NCBI GenBank assembly: GCA_016209035.1
Contig: JACQWX010000015.1
Span: 1-58,051 of the forward strand
Reading direction: 5' to 3'
DNA length: 58,051 nucleotides
Source: Elusimicrobiota bacterium
GTDB lineage: Bacteria > Elusimicrobiota > Elusimicrobia > UBA1565 > UBA9628
The notes below the pieces were generated by a model, which was not told the origin of the DNA, did no database searches, and saw nothing but the letters and a program-made list of their open reading frames with translations. Positions within the stretch are counted from its first letter, which is position 1, and each line of letters starts with the position of its first letter. The translations under genes were made by a program, and so were the position numbers. Shown here one piece after another: positions 33,567 through 44,152 of this stretch.

Positions 33567-33826
33567 TTCCGTGGCGCCTTCTCGAGATCTTTGAGCCTGA
33601 CGCCGAAGATGGCGAAATCAGGACAGTAGAGCCCGCACAGGTCGCAGCCCACGCAGCCCTCGGGCTTGGCGAGCACGGGGTAGTGGTAGCCCTTGGCGTT
33701 GAACTCCTTGGAGAACGCCAGGCACTTGGTCGGACAGAAGTCGATGCAGTAGGAACACCCTTTGCACACCTCGAGTCGCACGAACACGGTGCCCTTGCCC
33801 TTCACGGCGGGAGCGTTTTCAGCCAT
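33563..33826 (-). CDS. korD: Ferredoxin-type (delta) subunit of 2-oxoacid oxidoreductase
   Basis: 87 residues. Two [4Fe-4S] motifs, CKGCSYCIDFCP (~22-33) and CVGCDLCGLYCP (~58-69), identify an 8Fe ferredoxin-like subunit. Its ATG at 33826 overlaps the mdh stop (TAATG), and its stop overlaps the korA start. It passes electrons between the TPP centre and external ferredoxin. Confidence 0.92.
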   Translation of the reverse strand: MAENAPAVKGKGTVFVRLEVCKGCSYCIDFCPTKCLAFSKEFNAKGYHYPVLAKPEGCVGCDLCGLYCPDFAIFGVRLKDLEKAPRK

Positions 33827-34770
33827 TAGGCCGTCGCCTCGACCTTGCACTCGGCCACGGTCTGCCTCACCGCGTCCGCGGTCTTGGAGAGCATGGCCTT
33901 CTCGCCGTCGTTGAGGGAGATCTCGTAGATCTTCTCCATCCCGCCGGCGCCGATGCGCGCGGGCACGCCGATGAACAAGCCCTTGACGCCGTACTCGCCC
34001 TCGCACAGGGCCGCGCACGCCACCACGCGCTTCTTGTCCTTGAGGTAGGACTCGGCCATGATGATGGCGCTCCAGGCCGGGCTGAAGAAAGCCGAGCCCG
34101 TGCCGAGGAGCTTGACGATCTCGGTGCCGGCCTCCTTGGTGCGGTCCACGATGCGCTCGATTGCGGGCTTGTCCAAGAGGTCCGTCAGCGGCACGCCGCC
34201 CACGGTCGTGAGCCTAGGGAGGGGCACCATGGTGGGGCCGTGGCCTCCGAGCACCGTGCCGGCCACGTCCTCGACCGAGACGCCCAGCTCCAGGGCGATG
34301 AAGGCGCGCCAGCGGGCCGTGTCGAGCACGCCGGCCATGCCCACGACCTTGCTCTTCGGGAACCCCGAGACCTTCTGGAAGACGTAGACCATGGCGTCGA
34401 GGGGGTTGGTCACGATGACGCAGAAAGCGTTGGGGGCCTGCTGCTTGACGTTCCGGGCGACCTCGCTGATGATCTTGATGTTCACGGCCAGGAGGTCCTC
34501 CCGGCTCATGCCCGGCTTTCTGGGCAGACCCGCGGTGACGATGACGACGTCGGCGCCCGCGATGTCCTTGTAGTCGCTGGTGCCCGTGACCTTGGCGTCG
34601 TAGTCGCCGCAAGGCGCCATCTCCGTGAGGTCGAGGGCCTTCCCCTTCACGGGGTTCTCCAGCTGCGGGATGTCGAAGATCACAATGTCCCCGAGCTCCC
34701 GTTGCGCTGCCAGCATGGCCAGAATCTGGCCGATCTGCCCGCCGCCGATGAGGGCTATCTTCTTTCGCAT
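33826..34770 (-). CDS. mdh: Malate dehydrogenase (LDH-like type)
   Basis: 314 residues from the ATG at 34770, preceded by GGAGG with good spacing. NAD site IALIGGGQIGQILAMLA with the adenosine-binding Asp in IVIFDIPQLEN; AGLPRKPGMSREDLL loop with substrate Arg; VTNPLDAM; and the catalytic His in TVLGGHGPTMVPLPR (the family usually has GxHGD/GGHGDxMVP; here GGHGPTMVP). It interconverts malate and oxaloacetate with NAD and is translationally coupled to the kor genes, placing it in a TCA-cycle module. Confidence 0.93.
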   Translation of the reverse strand: MRKKIALIGGGQIGQILAMLAAQRELGDIVIFDIPQLENPVKGKALDLTEMAPCGDYDAKVTGTSDYKDIAGADVVIVTAGLPRKPGMSREDLLAVNIKIISEVARNVKQQAPNAFCVIVTNPLDAMVYVFQKVSGFPKSKVVGMAGVLDTARWRAFIALELGVSVEDVAGTVLGGHGPTMVPLPRLTTVGGVPLTDLLDKPAIERIVDRTKEAGTEIVKLLGTGSAFFSPAWSAIIMAESYLKDKKRVVACAALCEGEYGVKGLFIGVPARIGAGGMEKIYEISLNDGEKAMLSKTADAVRQTVAECKVEATA

Positions 34771-34869
34771 GTTCTGCCTCCTTGACTTGAGCGCGGGATG
34801 CCTGCGCCTCTCCGATTTTAGTATAGAAAAGGACCGGATGGCTACCCCCAATCTTGACACCCCCAATCT

Positions 34870-34920
34870 GGCGTCAGGCATTGCGCAACTTGCGCTTCTT
34901 TGCGCGCAATGCCTGACGCC
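34870..34920. repeat. 17-bp inverted repeat upstream of sdhC
   Basis: GGCGTCAGGCATTGCGC (34870-34886) is perfectly inverted at 34904-34920, with a 17-nt spacer. It covers the -35 region of the sdhC promoter and lies 100-150 bp upstream of mdh, so it could be an operator for this divergent TCA block. It shares the GGCGTCAG core with the REP-like elements near 18 kb. Confidence 0.65.
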
Positions 34921-34932
34921 GCGGAGCTTTGC

Positions 34933-34938
34933 TATAAT
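34933..34938 (+). promoter_or_regulatory. Consensus -10 of the sdhCAB-sucCD promoter
   Basis: A perfect TATAAT lies 8 nt before the sdhC ATG at 34947, so the transcript should start within two bases of the start codon. No good -35 is present at 16-18 bp, where the inverted repeat lies instead; an activator may be needed. Confidence 0.6.
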
Positions 34939-34946
34939 TGGCCGCT

Positions 34947-35596
34947 ATGGAAACCCTGGCACGCCTCGTCACCTCCTCCATCGGCCGCAAGCTCCTGGTC
35001 GCGGCCGTGGGTTTTTTGCTCTGCGGGTTCCTCATGACCCACCTTGCCGGCAACATGTTCCTGTTCGTCGGCGAGAAGGCCTTCAACACCTACGCCCGGG
35101 TGCTGGAGAGCAACCCTTTCCTGCTCCCCATCGAGCTCGCCTTGCTGGGGGTCATCCTCCTGCACGCCGTGGTCGCCTTGTACCTCAACCTGACGTCCCT
35201 GGCTGCGAGGCCCGTGGGCTACGCGATGAAGAGGAGCCGGGGCGGCAGGACTTGGGGCTCTGCCACCATGGTCTACACCGCCGTGCTCATCGGGGTGTTC
35301 CTCGTCATCCACGTCAAGACCTTCAAGTACGGCGTCCGGCCGAGCCCTGAGGACCTCTACGGCCTGGTCATGAGCTACCTTCAGGACTGGAGATGGGCCC
35401 TCTTCTATGCGGTCGTGATGGCGGGCTTGGGCCTGCACTTGAGCCACGGCGCGTGGAGCGCAACCCAGACCTTCGGGATCGACCACCCGAAGTACACGCC
35501 CCTCATCAAGGGCGCGGGCCTGGCCTTCGCCGTCGTGGTCGCGGCCGTGTTCACCGCCATCCCGATCTGGGCGTGCTGGTTCCTGGGAGGTGCGCG

Positions 35597-35600
<4 letters not shown>
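34947..35600 (+). CDS. sdhC: Succinate dehydrogenase/fumarate reductase cytochrome b subunit
   Basis: 217 residues with five transmembrane helices, the single-polypeptide di-heme type (B-type, as in Wolinella and Bacteroidetes). [20 protein letters not shown] starts helix 1; candidate heme His residues are in [32 protein letters not shown] and [14 protein letters not shown]. It anchors SdhAB to the inner membrane and reacts with quinone. The upstream promoter predicts a nearly leaderless mRNA. Its stop overlaps the sdhA start. Confidence 0.9.
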
Positions 35601-37510
<1,910 letters not shown>

Positions 37511-37511
37511 C

Positions 37512-38261
37512 ATGAAGGTCACATTGAGAGTCTGGCGTCAGACAGGCCCGGACGGGCCTGGCCGGCTGGTCTCCTACGAGGCCGAGGTCCCCTCCACGGA
37601 CATGTCCTTCCTGGAGCTCCTCGACACGGTCAACGAGGGCCTCATCGCCAAGGGCGAGGACGCCATCGCGTTCGACCACGATTGCCGCGAGGGCATCTGC
37701 GGCATGTGCAGCCAGGTCATCGACGGCCAGCCCCACGGGCCCGACAAGGCCGCCGCGACCTGCCAGCTCCACATGCGCAGGTTCAAGGACGGCGACGTCA
37801 TCACGGCCGAGCCTTTCCGGGCCAAGGCCTTCCCCGTCGTCAAGGACCTGGTGGTGGACCGCTCGGCCCTCGACCGCGTCATGACATGCGGCGGCTTCGT
37901 CTCGGTCAACACCGGGGCCGCGGTCGACGCCAACGCCGTGCTCGTGCCCAAGGACGACGCGGAGAAGGCCATGGACGCTGCCGCCTGCATCGGGTGCGGG
38001 GCGTGCGTGGCGGCGTGCCCCAACGCCGCGGCCATGCTCTTCGTCGGCGCCAAGGTCTCCCAGTTCGCCCTGCTCCCCCAGGGCGCTCCGGAGCGGGTCC
38101 GCAGGGTCCTGAGCATGCGCAAGGCCATGGACAAGGAGGGCTTCGGCCACTGCTCCAACGAGGCCGAGTGCGAGGCGGTCTGCCCCAAGGAGGTCAAGAT
38201 CTCCAACATCGCGCGGTTGAACCGCGAATTCATCCGGGCGCTGGCCGTCTCTGACGGTTAA
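37512..38261 (+). CDS. sdhB: Succinate dehydrogenase/fumarate reductase iron-sulfur subunit
   Basis: 249 residues. [2Fe-2S] ligands in [10 protein letters not shown] and a later Cys (AAATCQLHM); the [4Fe-4S] and [3Fe-4S] ligands are in [14 protein letters not shown] and [11 protein letters not shown]. It starts 1-2 bp after sdhA. Two short palindromes lie in the first 17 codons (37530-37543 and 37543-37560), but the encoded residues are ordinary for the family. Confidence 0.95.
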   Translation: MKVTLRVWRQTGPDGPGRLVSYEAEVPSTDMSFLELLDTVNEGLIAKGEDAIAFDHDCREGICGMCSQVIDGQPHGPDKAAATCQLHMRRFKDGDVITAEPFRAKAFPVVKDLVVDRSALDRVMTCGGFVSVNTGAAVDANAVLVPKDDAEKAMDAAACIGCGACVAACPNAAAMLFVGAKVSQFALLPQGAPERVRRVLSMRKAMDKEGFGHCSNEAECEAVCPKEVKISNIARLNREFIRALAVSDG

Positions 38262-38271
38262 ATGAGGAAAC

Positions 38272-39435
<1,164 letters not shown>

Positions 39436-39439
39436 AGCC

Positions 39440-40324
39440 ATGAGCATCCTCCTCAACAAGGATTCCCGCCTGGTCGTGCAGGGGTTCACCGGCGAAGCCG
39501 GCACCTTCCACTCCAAGCAGTGCATCGAGTACGGGAGCAGGGTCGTCGCGGGCGTGACCCCCGGCAAGGGCGGCACCCGGCACCTGGGCGTGCCCGTCTT
39601 CAACACCGTGGCGGACGCGGTCCGCGCCACGGGCGCCAACGCCTCGCTCATCTTCGTCCCCCCGCCATACGCCGGAGACTCCGTGCTCGAGGCCGCGGAC
39701 GCCGGCATCCCGGTCGTGGTCTGCATCACCGAGGGCATCCCGGCCCTGGACATGGCCCGCGTGAAGCGCGGCCTCGCCGGAAAGCCCGTGCGGCTCGTCG
39801 GCCCCAACTGCCCGGGCGTCATCACGCCGGGCCAGTGCAAGGCCGGCATCATGCCCGGCTACATCCACAAGCCCGGGCACGTGGGCGTGGTGTCCCGGTC
39901 CGGGACCCTGACCTACGAGGCCGTCTGGCAGCTCACCCAGCGGGACATGGGCCAGTCCACCGTGGTCGGCATCGGCGGCGACCCCATCGCGGGGTCATCG
40001 TTCGTGGACATCCTTAAGCTCTTCCAGGCCGACACCGAGACCAAGGCCGTGGTCCTCATCGGGGAGATCGGAGGCTCGGCCGAAGAGGAGGCCGCGGACT
40101 TCTACAAGCGGGAGATGAACAAGCCCGTCTTCGCCTTCGTCGCCGGCCGCACCGCCCCGCCCGGGCGCAGGATGGGGCACGCGGGCGCCATCATCGAAGG
40201 CGGGTCCGGCACGCACGCCTCCAAGGTCTCGGCGCTTGAATCCGTGGGCGTCCACGTGGTGGAGAACCTGAGCGGCATCGGTTCGGCCGTGGCCGCGAAC
40301 CTCGGGTCGGCTCTCGCCCGGTAG
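39440..40324 (+). CDS. sucD: Succinyl-CoA synthetase, alpha subunit
   Basis: 294 residues from the ATG at 39440, 4 bp after sucC. CoA-binding [39 protein letters not shown], and the phospho-His in [18 protein letters not shown]. Completes the succinyl-CoA synthetase heterodimer and closes the sdh-suc operon. Confidence 0.96.
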   Translation: MSILLNKDSRLVVQGFTGEAGTFHSKQCIEYGSRVVAGVTPGKGGTRHLGVPVFNTVADAVRATGANASLIFVPPPYAGDSVLEAADAGIPVVVCITEGIPALDMARVKRGLAGKPVRLVGPNCPGVITPGQCKAGIMPGYIHKPGHVGVVSRSGTLTYEAVWQLTQRDMGQSTVVGIGGDPIAGSSFVDILKLFQADTETKAVVLIGEIGGSAEEEAADFYKREMNKPVFAFVAGRTAPPGRRMGHAGAIIEGGSGTHASKVSALESVGVHVVENLSGIGSAVAANLGSALAR

Positions 40325-40354
40325 CGGCGGTTTGGATGGGGCGCCTGTCTTCGG

Positions 40355-40723
40355 ATGTCGGCCCGGGTGACGGCGACTTATCGCAGGAAGAAAAAGGGAA
40401 AGGCCGGCGTCGACGCCTTGTCCGCGAGGCTCGTCCTGGAAGAGAGGGCTACCTCCGGCGAGGGCAAGCATTCTCACACCGAGACTGAAGAGGTCTGGAA
40501 ACGCGACCTCGGCGAGGTGCCTGCCCTCGCCGAGGGACTGGCGGGCGAGTTCAAGGGAAGCTGGACCTTGGGAATTCCTGCCGAGCTTCCCTCTTCCTTC
40601 CATGCGTCCAACAACTCGCTGACCCGGCGCATCGAGGTTTCCGTCCTCCGCGGCCAGAAGGAGCTCGACGACTCGACTTTCGACCTCGTCGTCGTGCCGC
40701 CTGCGTTTTCCCGGGTGGGATAA
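40355..40723 (+). CDS. Hypothetical protein, arrestin-like half-domain
   Basis: 122 residues. Pattern VTATYRRKKKGKAGVDALSA, then GSWTLGIPAELPSSFHASNN followed by SLTRRIEVSVLR and DLVVVPP resembles the second beta-sandwich of arrestin/Vps26-like proteins, where SFxAxNNxxxW/R-type strands occur. No Shine-Dalgarno is evident before the ATG, and the frame is continuous with sucD after its stop. It may be a fragment of an originally larger gene. Function unknown. Confidence 0.4.
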   Translation: MSARVTATYRRKKKGKAGVDALSARLVLEERATSGEGKHSHTETEEVWKRDLGEVPALAEGLAGEFKGSWTLGIPAELPSSFHASNNSLTRRIEVSVLRGQKELDDSTFDLVVVPPAFSRVG

Positions 40724-40727
40724 CCGC

Positions 40728-41047
40728 ATGATCAAGGTCATCTTCTCGGAGCGCGGCGTACATCGGCCTGGAGGCCTCGTGTGCGGCACGGCGCGCATCA
40801 CCGCGGACAAAGACCTCCAAGTCAAACGGACTACCGATGTGTGGGCGAGACCAGCAGCGCGGACCTGGGCACGCTCCGCGCAGGCGGCAAGGCCGATGTC
40901 CCTTTCTCCTTCGAGGTCCCGCAGGAAGGGCCTGTTTCCTACGATGGGAAATTGCTGTGCATCGTCTGGGAGGTGCGCGTCCATGTTGATGTCCCCTGGG
41001 CGACCGACATCGAGGAATCCTTTCCCGTGGCGCCCCCGCCGCGGTGA
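40728..41047 (+). pseudogene. Frameshifted arrestin-like gene
   Basis: From the ATG at 40728 the first ~35 codons (MIKVIFSERGVHRPGGLVCG, TARITADKDLQVKR) are one piece of a beta-sandwich protein. The rest of the protein (SADLGTLRAGGKADVPFSFE, VSYDGKLLCIVWEVRVHVDV, ending PVAPPPR) lies in the +2 frame and stops at 41047. The switch falls at about 40820-40850, and a part of the domain seems to be missing there. This is either a decayed gene or an assembly/sequencing indel. The region after 41047 holds only a large hairpin up to the protease gene. Confidence 0.45.
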
Positions 41048-41075
41048 TGGGTCTGCGGGCATCGGCCGCTGCCGG

Positions 41076-41119
41076 GAGTTATCCACCGACATATCTTGAG
41101 ATATGTCGGTGGATAACTC
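41076..41119. terminator. 21-bp perfect hairpin
   Basis: Positions 41076-41096 are perfectly inverted at 41099-41119 with a 2-nt gap; the core is TTATCCACCGACATATC. It is the strongest palindrome in the window, lies downstream of the sdh-suc block and upstream of the protease gene. No T-run follows. It may end transcription or be a mobile-element remnant. TTATCCACC differs by one base from a DnaA box. Confidence 0.6.
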
Positions 41120-41262
41120 GGAGCGGGACCGTGTCTCGCCCGGTCCGGAACATCCAATAGGCCCTTGGACCTATGTGGACTTGGGTTCCCGGGCCCATGA
41201 CCTCCTGGCCTTTTCGGCCTATCCTTATATTATATTCCGCCGGCCCCCGGCGCCGGAAAGGC

Positions 41263-42234
41263 ATGAGAGACATCCGCCTATCAGCCGTGATTCTCGCGGT
41301 CGTGCTCTGGCTGCCGCTGGCGCTCCAGGCCATGCCCGTCTACGACGATGACGACCGCAGGGACCCGGCGGACACGGACGACCGGGCCGTGCTCGCCCTG
41401 GCGGATTCCACGGTGGCCCTCTTCCCCTCGGACAAGGTCACGGTCAAGGACGGCTGGGCGGAGTTGGCCACCAAGCCGTACTCCGAGGTCCTGCCGCTGT
41501 GCGAAGGCGAGCGCTTCGCCGGCCAGCGGGTCGGGGCGGACTGCTCGGGTGCGCTCGTCGCGCCGGACGTCATCCTGACCGCGGGCCACTGCGTGAAGAG
41601 CAAAGCGGCTTGCGGCCGCACCTTCTTCGTCTTCGGGTTCCGGACCGGCCGGGATGGGACGACTCCCACCCGCGTCCCGGCCTCCGAGGTGTACTCCTGC
41701 AAGGCCATCGTCGGCCGCAAGCTGGACTCCCAAGCAGGCTCGGACTGGGCCCTCATCGCCTTGGACCGGCCGGCGCGGGGGCACAAGGCGCTCGGACTCG
41801 ATACCGCGGCCGTGACCAAGGGCCTCCCGGTCATGGTCATCGGCCATCCTCTCGGCCTGCCGGCCAAGGTCGCCGCCAAAGGCGCGGTGCGCGACGCCTC
41901 CCCGGAGGCCTATTTCACGACCGACCTCGACGCCTTCCACGGCAACTCGGGGAGCCCGGTCTTCGCCTCGGGGAGCCGGAGGATCGTCGGCGTCTTGGCG
42001 CGGGGAGACGAGGATTTCGAGACCGTGGTGAAGCCCGACGGCTCCAAGTGCCTCAGGACCAAGGTCTGCAGGAACGGCGGCTGCGAGGGCGAGGTCGCGA
42101 CCAAGGTCTCGGAATTCATCGAGACCTTGTCTCGGCGCCTCAAGCCCGCCCTGCCCAGGTCGGAGAAGTCGCTGCACGCGGGCTTCTCCAGCCCCTCGCT
42201 GGGCGTGCTCAAGGACTGGGCCTGCGTCCCTTGA
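41263..42234 (+). CDS. Secreted trypsin-like serine protease
   Basis: 323 residues from the ATG at 41263; an upstream in-frame ATG at 41173 would prepend an unlikely sequence. The signal peptide is [20 protein letters not shown]. The catalytic triad fits S1 proteases: His in LTAGHC (~107), Asp in [11 protein letters not shown] (~161) and Ser in [10 protein letters not shown] (~229). A conserved-type FFVFGF strand and two C-terminal Cys pairs are present. It would act in the periplasm or outside. Its stop overlaps the ATG of the next gene (TGATG). Confidence 0.88.
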   Translation: MRDIRLSAVILAVVLWLPLALQAMPVYDDDDRRDPADTDDRAVLALADSTVALFPSDKVTVKDGWAELATKPYSEVLPLCEGERFAGQRVGADCSGALVAPDVILTAGHCVKSKAACGRTFFVFGFRTGRDGTTPTRVPASEVYSCKAIVGRKLDSQAGSDWALIALDRPARGHKALGLDTAAVTKGLPVMVIGHPLGLPAKVAAKGAVRDASPEAYFTTDLDAFHGNSGSPVFASGSRRIVGVLARGDEDFETVVKPDGSKCLRTKVCRNGGCEGEVATKVSEFIETLSRRLKPALPRSEKSLHAGFSSPSLGVLKDWACVP

Positions 42235-42626
42235 TGGCCTTAGACGAACTCGACGCCCTCCTTAAGCTCGCCGGCATCCGCCGCGAGCAGGTCGCGGAGA
42301 CCTTCGCCCGCTCGGGCGGCAAGGGCGGGCAGAACGTCAACAAGGTCGAGACCTGCGTCATCCTGCGGCACCTGCCCACCGGCATCGCGGTACGATGCTC
42401 CTCGGAGAGGAGCCAGGCCCAGAACCGGCGGATCGCGTGGGAACGGCTGGTCGAGGCCGTCAAGGCCCGCCGCCGCAACGAAGCCGCGGCGCGCCGCGCA
42501 GCCGCTGAGAAGGAACGCCGCAAGCGCCGCCCCAGGCCTGGGTTCCTGAAGGAATCCATCCTGCGCGCCAAGCATCGCCGGGCCCTGACCAAGAAGAACC
42601 GCGGACGGGTCGATCCGGACTCCTAG
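42234..42626 (+). CDS. GGQ-domain peptide chain release factor-like protein
   Basis: 130 residues. [20 protein letters not shown] contains the GGQ motif that triggers peptidyl-tRNA hydrolysis, and the C-terminal 50 residues are a basic, Lys/Arg-rich tail ([20 protein letters not shown]). This is the size and layout of ArfB/YaeJ or related RF-1-domain proteins that rescue stalled ribosomes by inserting the tail into the mRNA channel. No codon-recognition domain is present. Overlap with the protease gene is probably incidental. Confidence 0.8.
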   Translation: MALDELDALLKLAGIRREQVAETFARSGGKGGQNVNKVETCVILRHLPTGIAVRCSSERSQAQNRRIAWERLVEAVKARRRNEAAARRAAAEKERRKRRPRPGFLKESILRAKHRRALTKKNRGRVDPDS

Positions 42627-42682
42627 AGCTCCGGCGGGCGCGGACCCTTTGCCGGGGCCTCCCAATTTCCTACAATGATGCC

Positions 42683-44110
42683 ATGAGGTCCGCGGCCCCC
42701 ATCCTCAGAGCGTGCGCCGCGTGCGCGTTCATCCCCGCGCTTTCCGGGTGCGTCAGCCCCTTGATCCAGGCATCCACGATGGGCGACACGAAGAAGGTCC
42801 TCGCCCTGTTGAACAAGGGATCCGACATCGAGATGAGGCCCATAACGGGGTGCCGGATGTACGCGCGCGCCCCTGGCGCGTGGGCGGGGATGGAGACTCC
42901 CTTGATCTGCGCCACGGTCAACGGGCGCTATGAGACGGTGAAGGCTCTTCTGGACCGGGGAGCCAACGTCAACGCCCGCGACTTCGTCCAGTCCACGGCC
43001 CTGATGTACTCCGCCATGCTGGGGCACATGGACATCGTCGAGCTCTTGTTGTCCCGGGGGGCGGATGAGGACTTGAAGAACAAGGAAGGCTTGACGGCCC
43101 TGCAGATCGCGCGGCAGAAGGGGTTCTACGCCATCGCCGAGCTTTTCCAGAAAGAGAAGGCCAGAGGCCGCGTGGCCGTCCATCGGCCGGCTCCCTCCCA
43201 GGAGGCGGCTCCGGCGCCGGACAAGGAAGAGATGCGGCGCATGATGGAGGAGGCCGCGAGGAAGGCCGTCCAAGCCATCTCCCCGCCCAAGCCTGCGCAG
43301 GCCGAGGCGGCCGGCCCGGCGGCCGCCGTCTCGGACGTGGACCGGCCCGCCTACAGCCTGCCGGAGAACCCGGCCAACTACGCCCTGGTCATCGGCGTGG
43401 AGAAGTACGAGACCCTTCCCAAGGCAGACTTCGCCGAGAGGGACGCCGTTGCCGTGAAGGAGCACCTGCTGGCTCTCGGCTATCCACAGCGCAACATCGT
43501 TTTCCTTACGGGCATGCAGGCCAACTACACGAACATCAAGAAGTACGTGGAGACCTGGCTCCCGGCCCGGGTCCGGGAGGACTCGACCGTCTTCGTATTC
43601 TTTTCGGGCCACGGCGCCCCCGATCCCAGGACGGGCCAGGCCTACCTGGTCCCATTCTCCGGAGACCCGGAGTTCCTGGAGGATACGGCCTATCCCATGA
43701 AGCGCCTCTACGCCAAGCTCGGCGCTCTCAAGGCCGGGCGGGTGCTCCTGGCCATGGACTCCTGCTTCTCCGGCGCAGGGGGGCGCTCGGTCCTCGCCAA
43801 GGGCATCAGGCCGCTGGTGGCCAAGGTCGACTCCTGGGGCGATCCCGGGGGGAAGATCGTCATGCTCTCCGCTTCCGACGGCAGCCAGATTTCGGGGACC
43901 ATCGAGGAGCAGGGTCACGGGGCGTTCACCTACTATCTGCTCAAGGGCTTGAACGGCGCGGCCGCGGACAAAGCAGGGACCGTCACGATCCGGTCCCTCT
44001 ACGACTACCTCGCTCCCAAGGTCGAGGACGCGGCGCGGTTGAAGAACCGTGACCAGACGCCGCAGCTCGTACCCTCGGACATTCGCGGCCCTGGACTGCG
44101 CCTCCGGTGA
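42683..44110 (+). CDS. Ankyrin-caspase lipoprotein (peptidase C14 family)
   Basis: 475 residues. A lipoprotein signal ends in ALSGC (~22). Ankyrin repeats occupy about 30-150 (TPLICATVNGRYETVKALLD, TALMYSAMLGHMDIVELLLS). A Pro/Ala/Glu linker follows. The caspase-like domain spans 230-460: YALVIGVEKYETLPKADFAE, catalytic His in VFFSGHGAPDP (~308), Cys in LLAMDSCFSGAGG (~359), then HGAFTYYLLKGL. Anchored in the envelope, it could be a peptidase activated via ankyrin contacts. It is followed 42 bp later by the activase operon, which may be separate. Confidence 0.85.
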   Translation: MRSAAPILRACAACAFIPALSGCVSPLIQASTMGDTKKVLALLNKGSDIEMRPITGCRMYARAPGAWAGMETPLICATVNGRYETVKALLDRGANVNARDFVQSTALMYSAMLGHMDIVELLLSRGADEDLKNKEGLTALQIARQKGFYAIAELFQKEKARGRVAVHRPAPSQEAAPAPDKEEMRRMMEEAARKAVQAISPPKPAQAEAAGPAAAVSDVDRPAYSLPENPANYALVIGVEKYETLPKADFAERDAVAVKEHLLALGYPQRNIVFLTGMQANYTNIKKYVETWLPARVREDSTVFVFFSGHGAPDPRTGQAYLVPFSGDPEFLEDTAYPMKRLYAKLGALKAGRVLLAMDSCFSGAGGRSVLAKGIRPLVAKVDSWGDPGGKIVMLSASDGSQISGTIEEQGHGAFTYYLLKGLNGAAADKAGTVTIRSLYDYLAPKVEDAARLKNRDQTPQLVPSDIRGPGLRLR

Positions 44111-44152
44111 GTCCCGCCTGAACTCTCTCACCGCCGCGCGGCGAATGATGCC

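Noticed and set aside
37530..37560. Two small palindromes at the start of sdhB as regulatory hairpins
   Set aside because: The encoded residues ([14 protein letters not shown]) are normal for the family, so codon choice at high GC explains them.
41076..41119. Replication origin signal
   Set aside because: The TTATCCACC cores differ from the DnaA box at the last base, there is no cluster of boxes, no A+T-rich DUE and no dnaA/dnaN/gidA neighbour.
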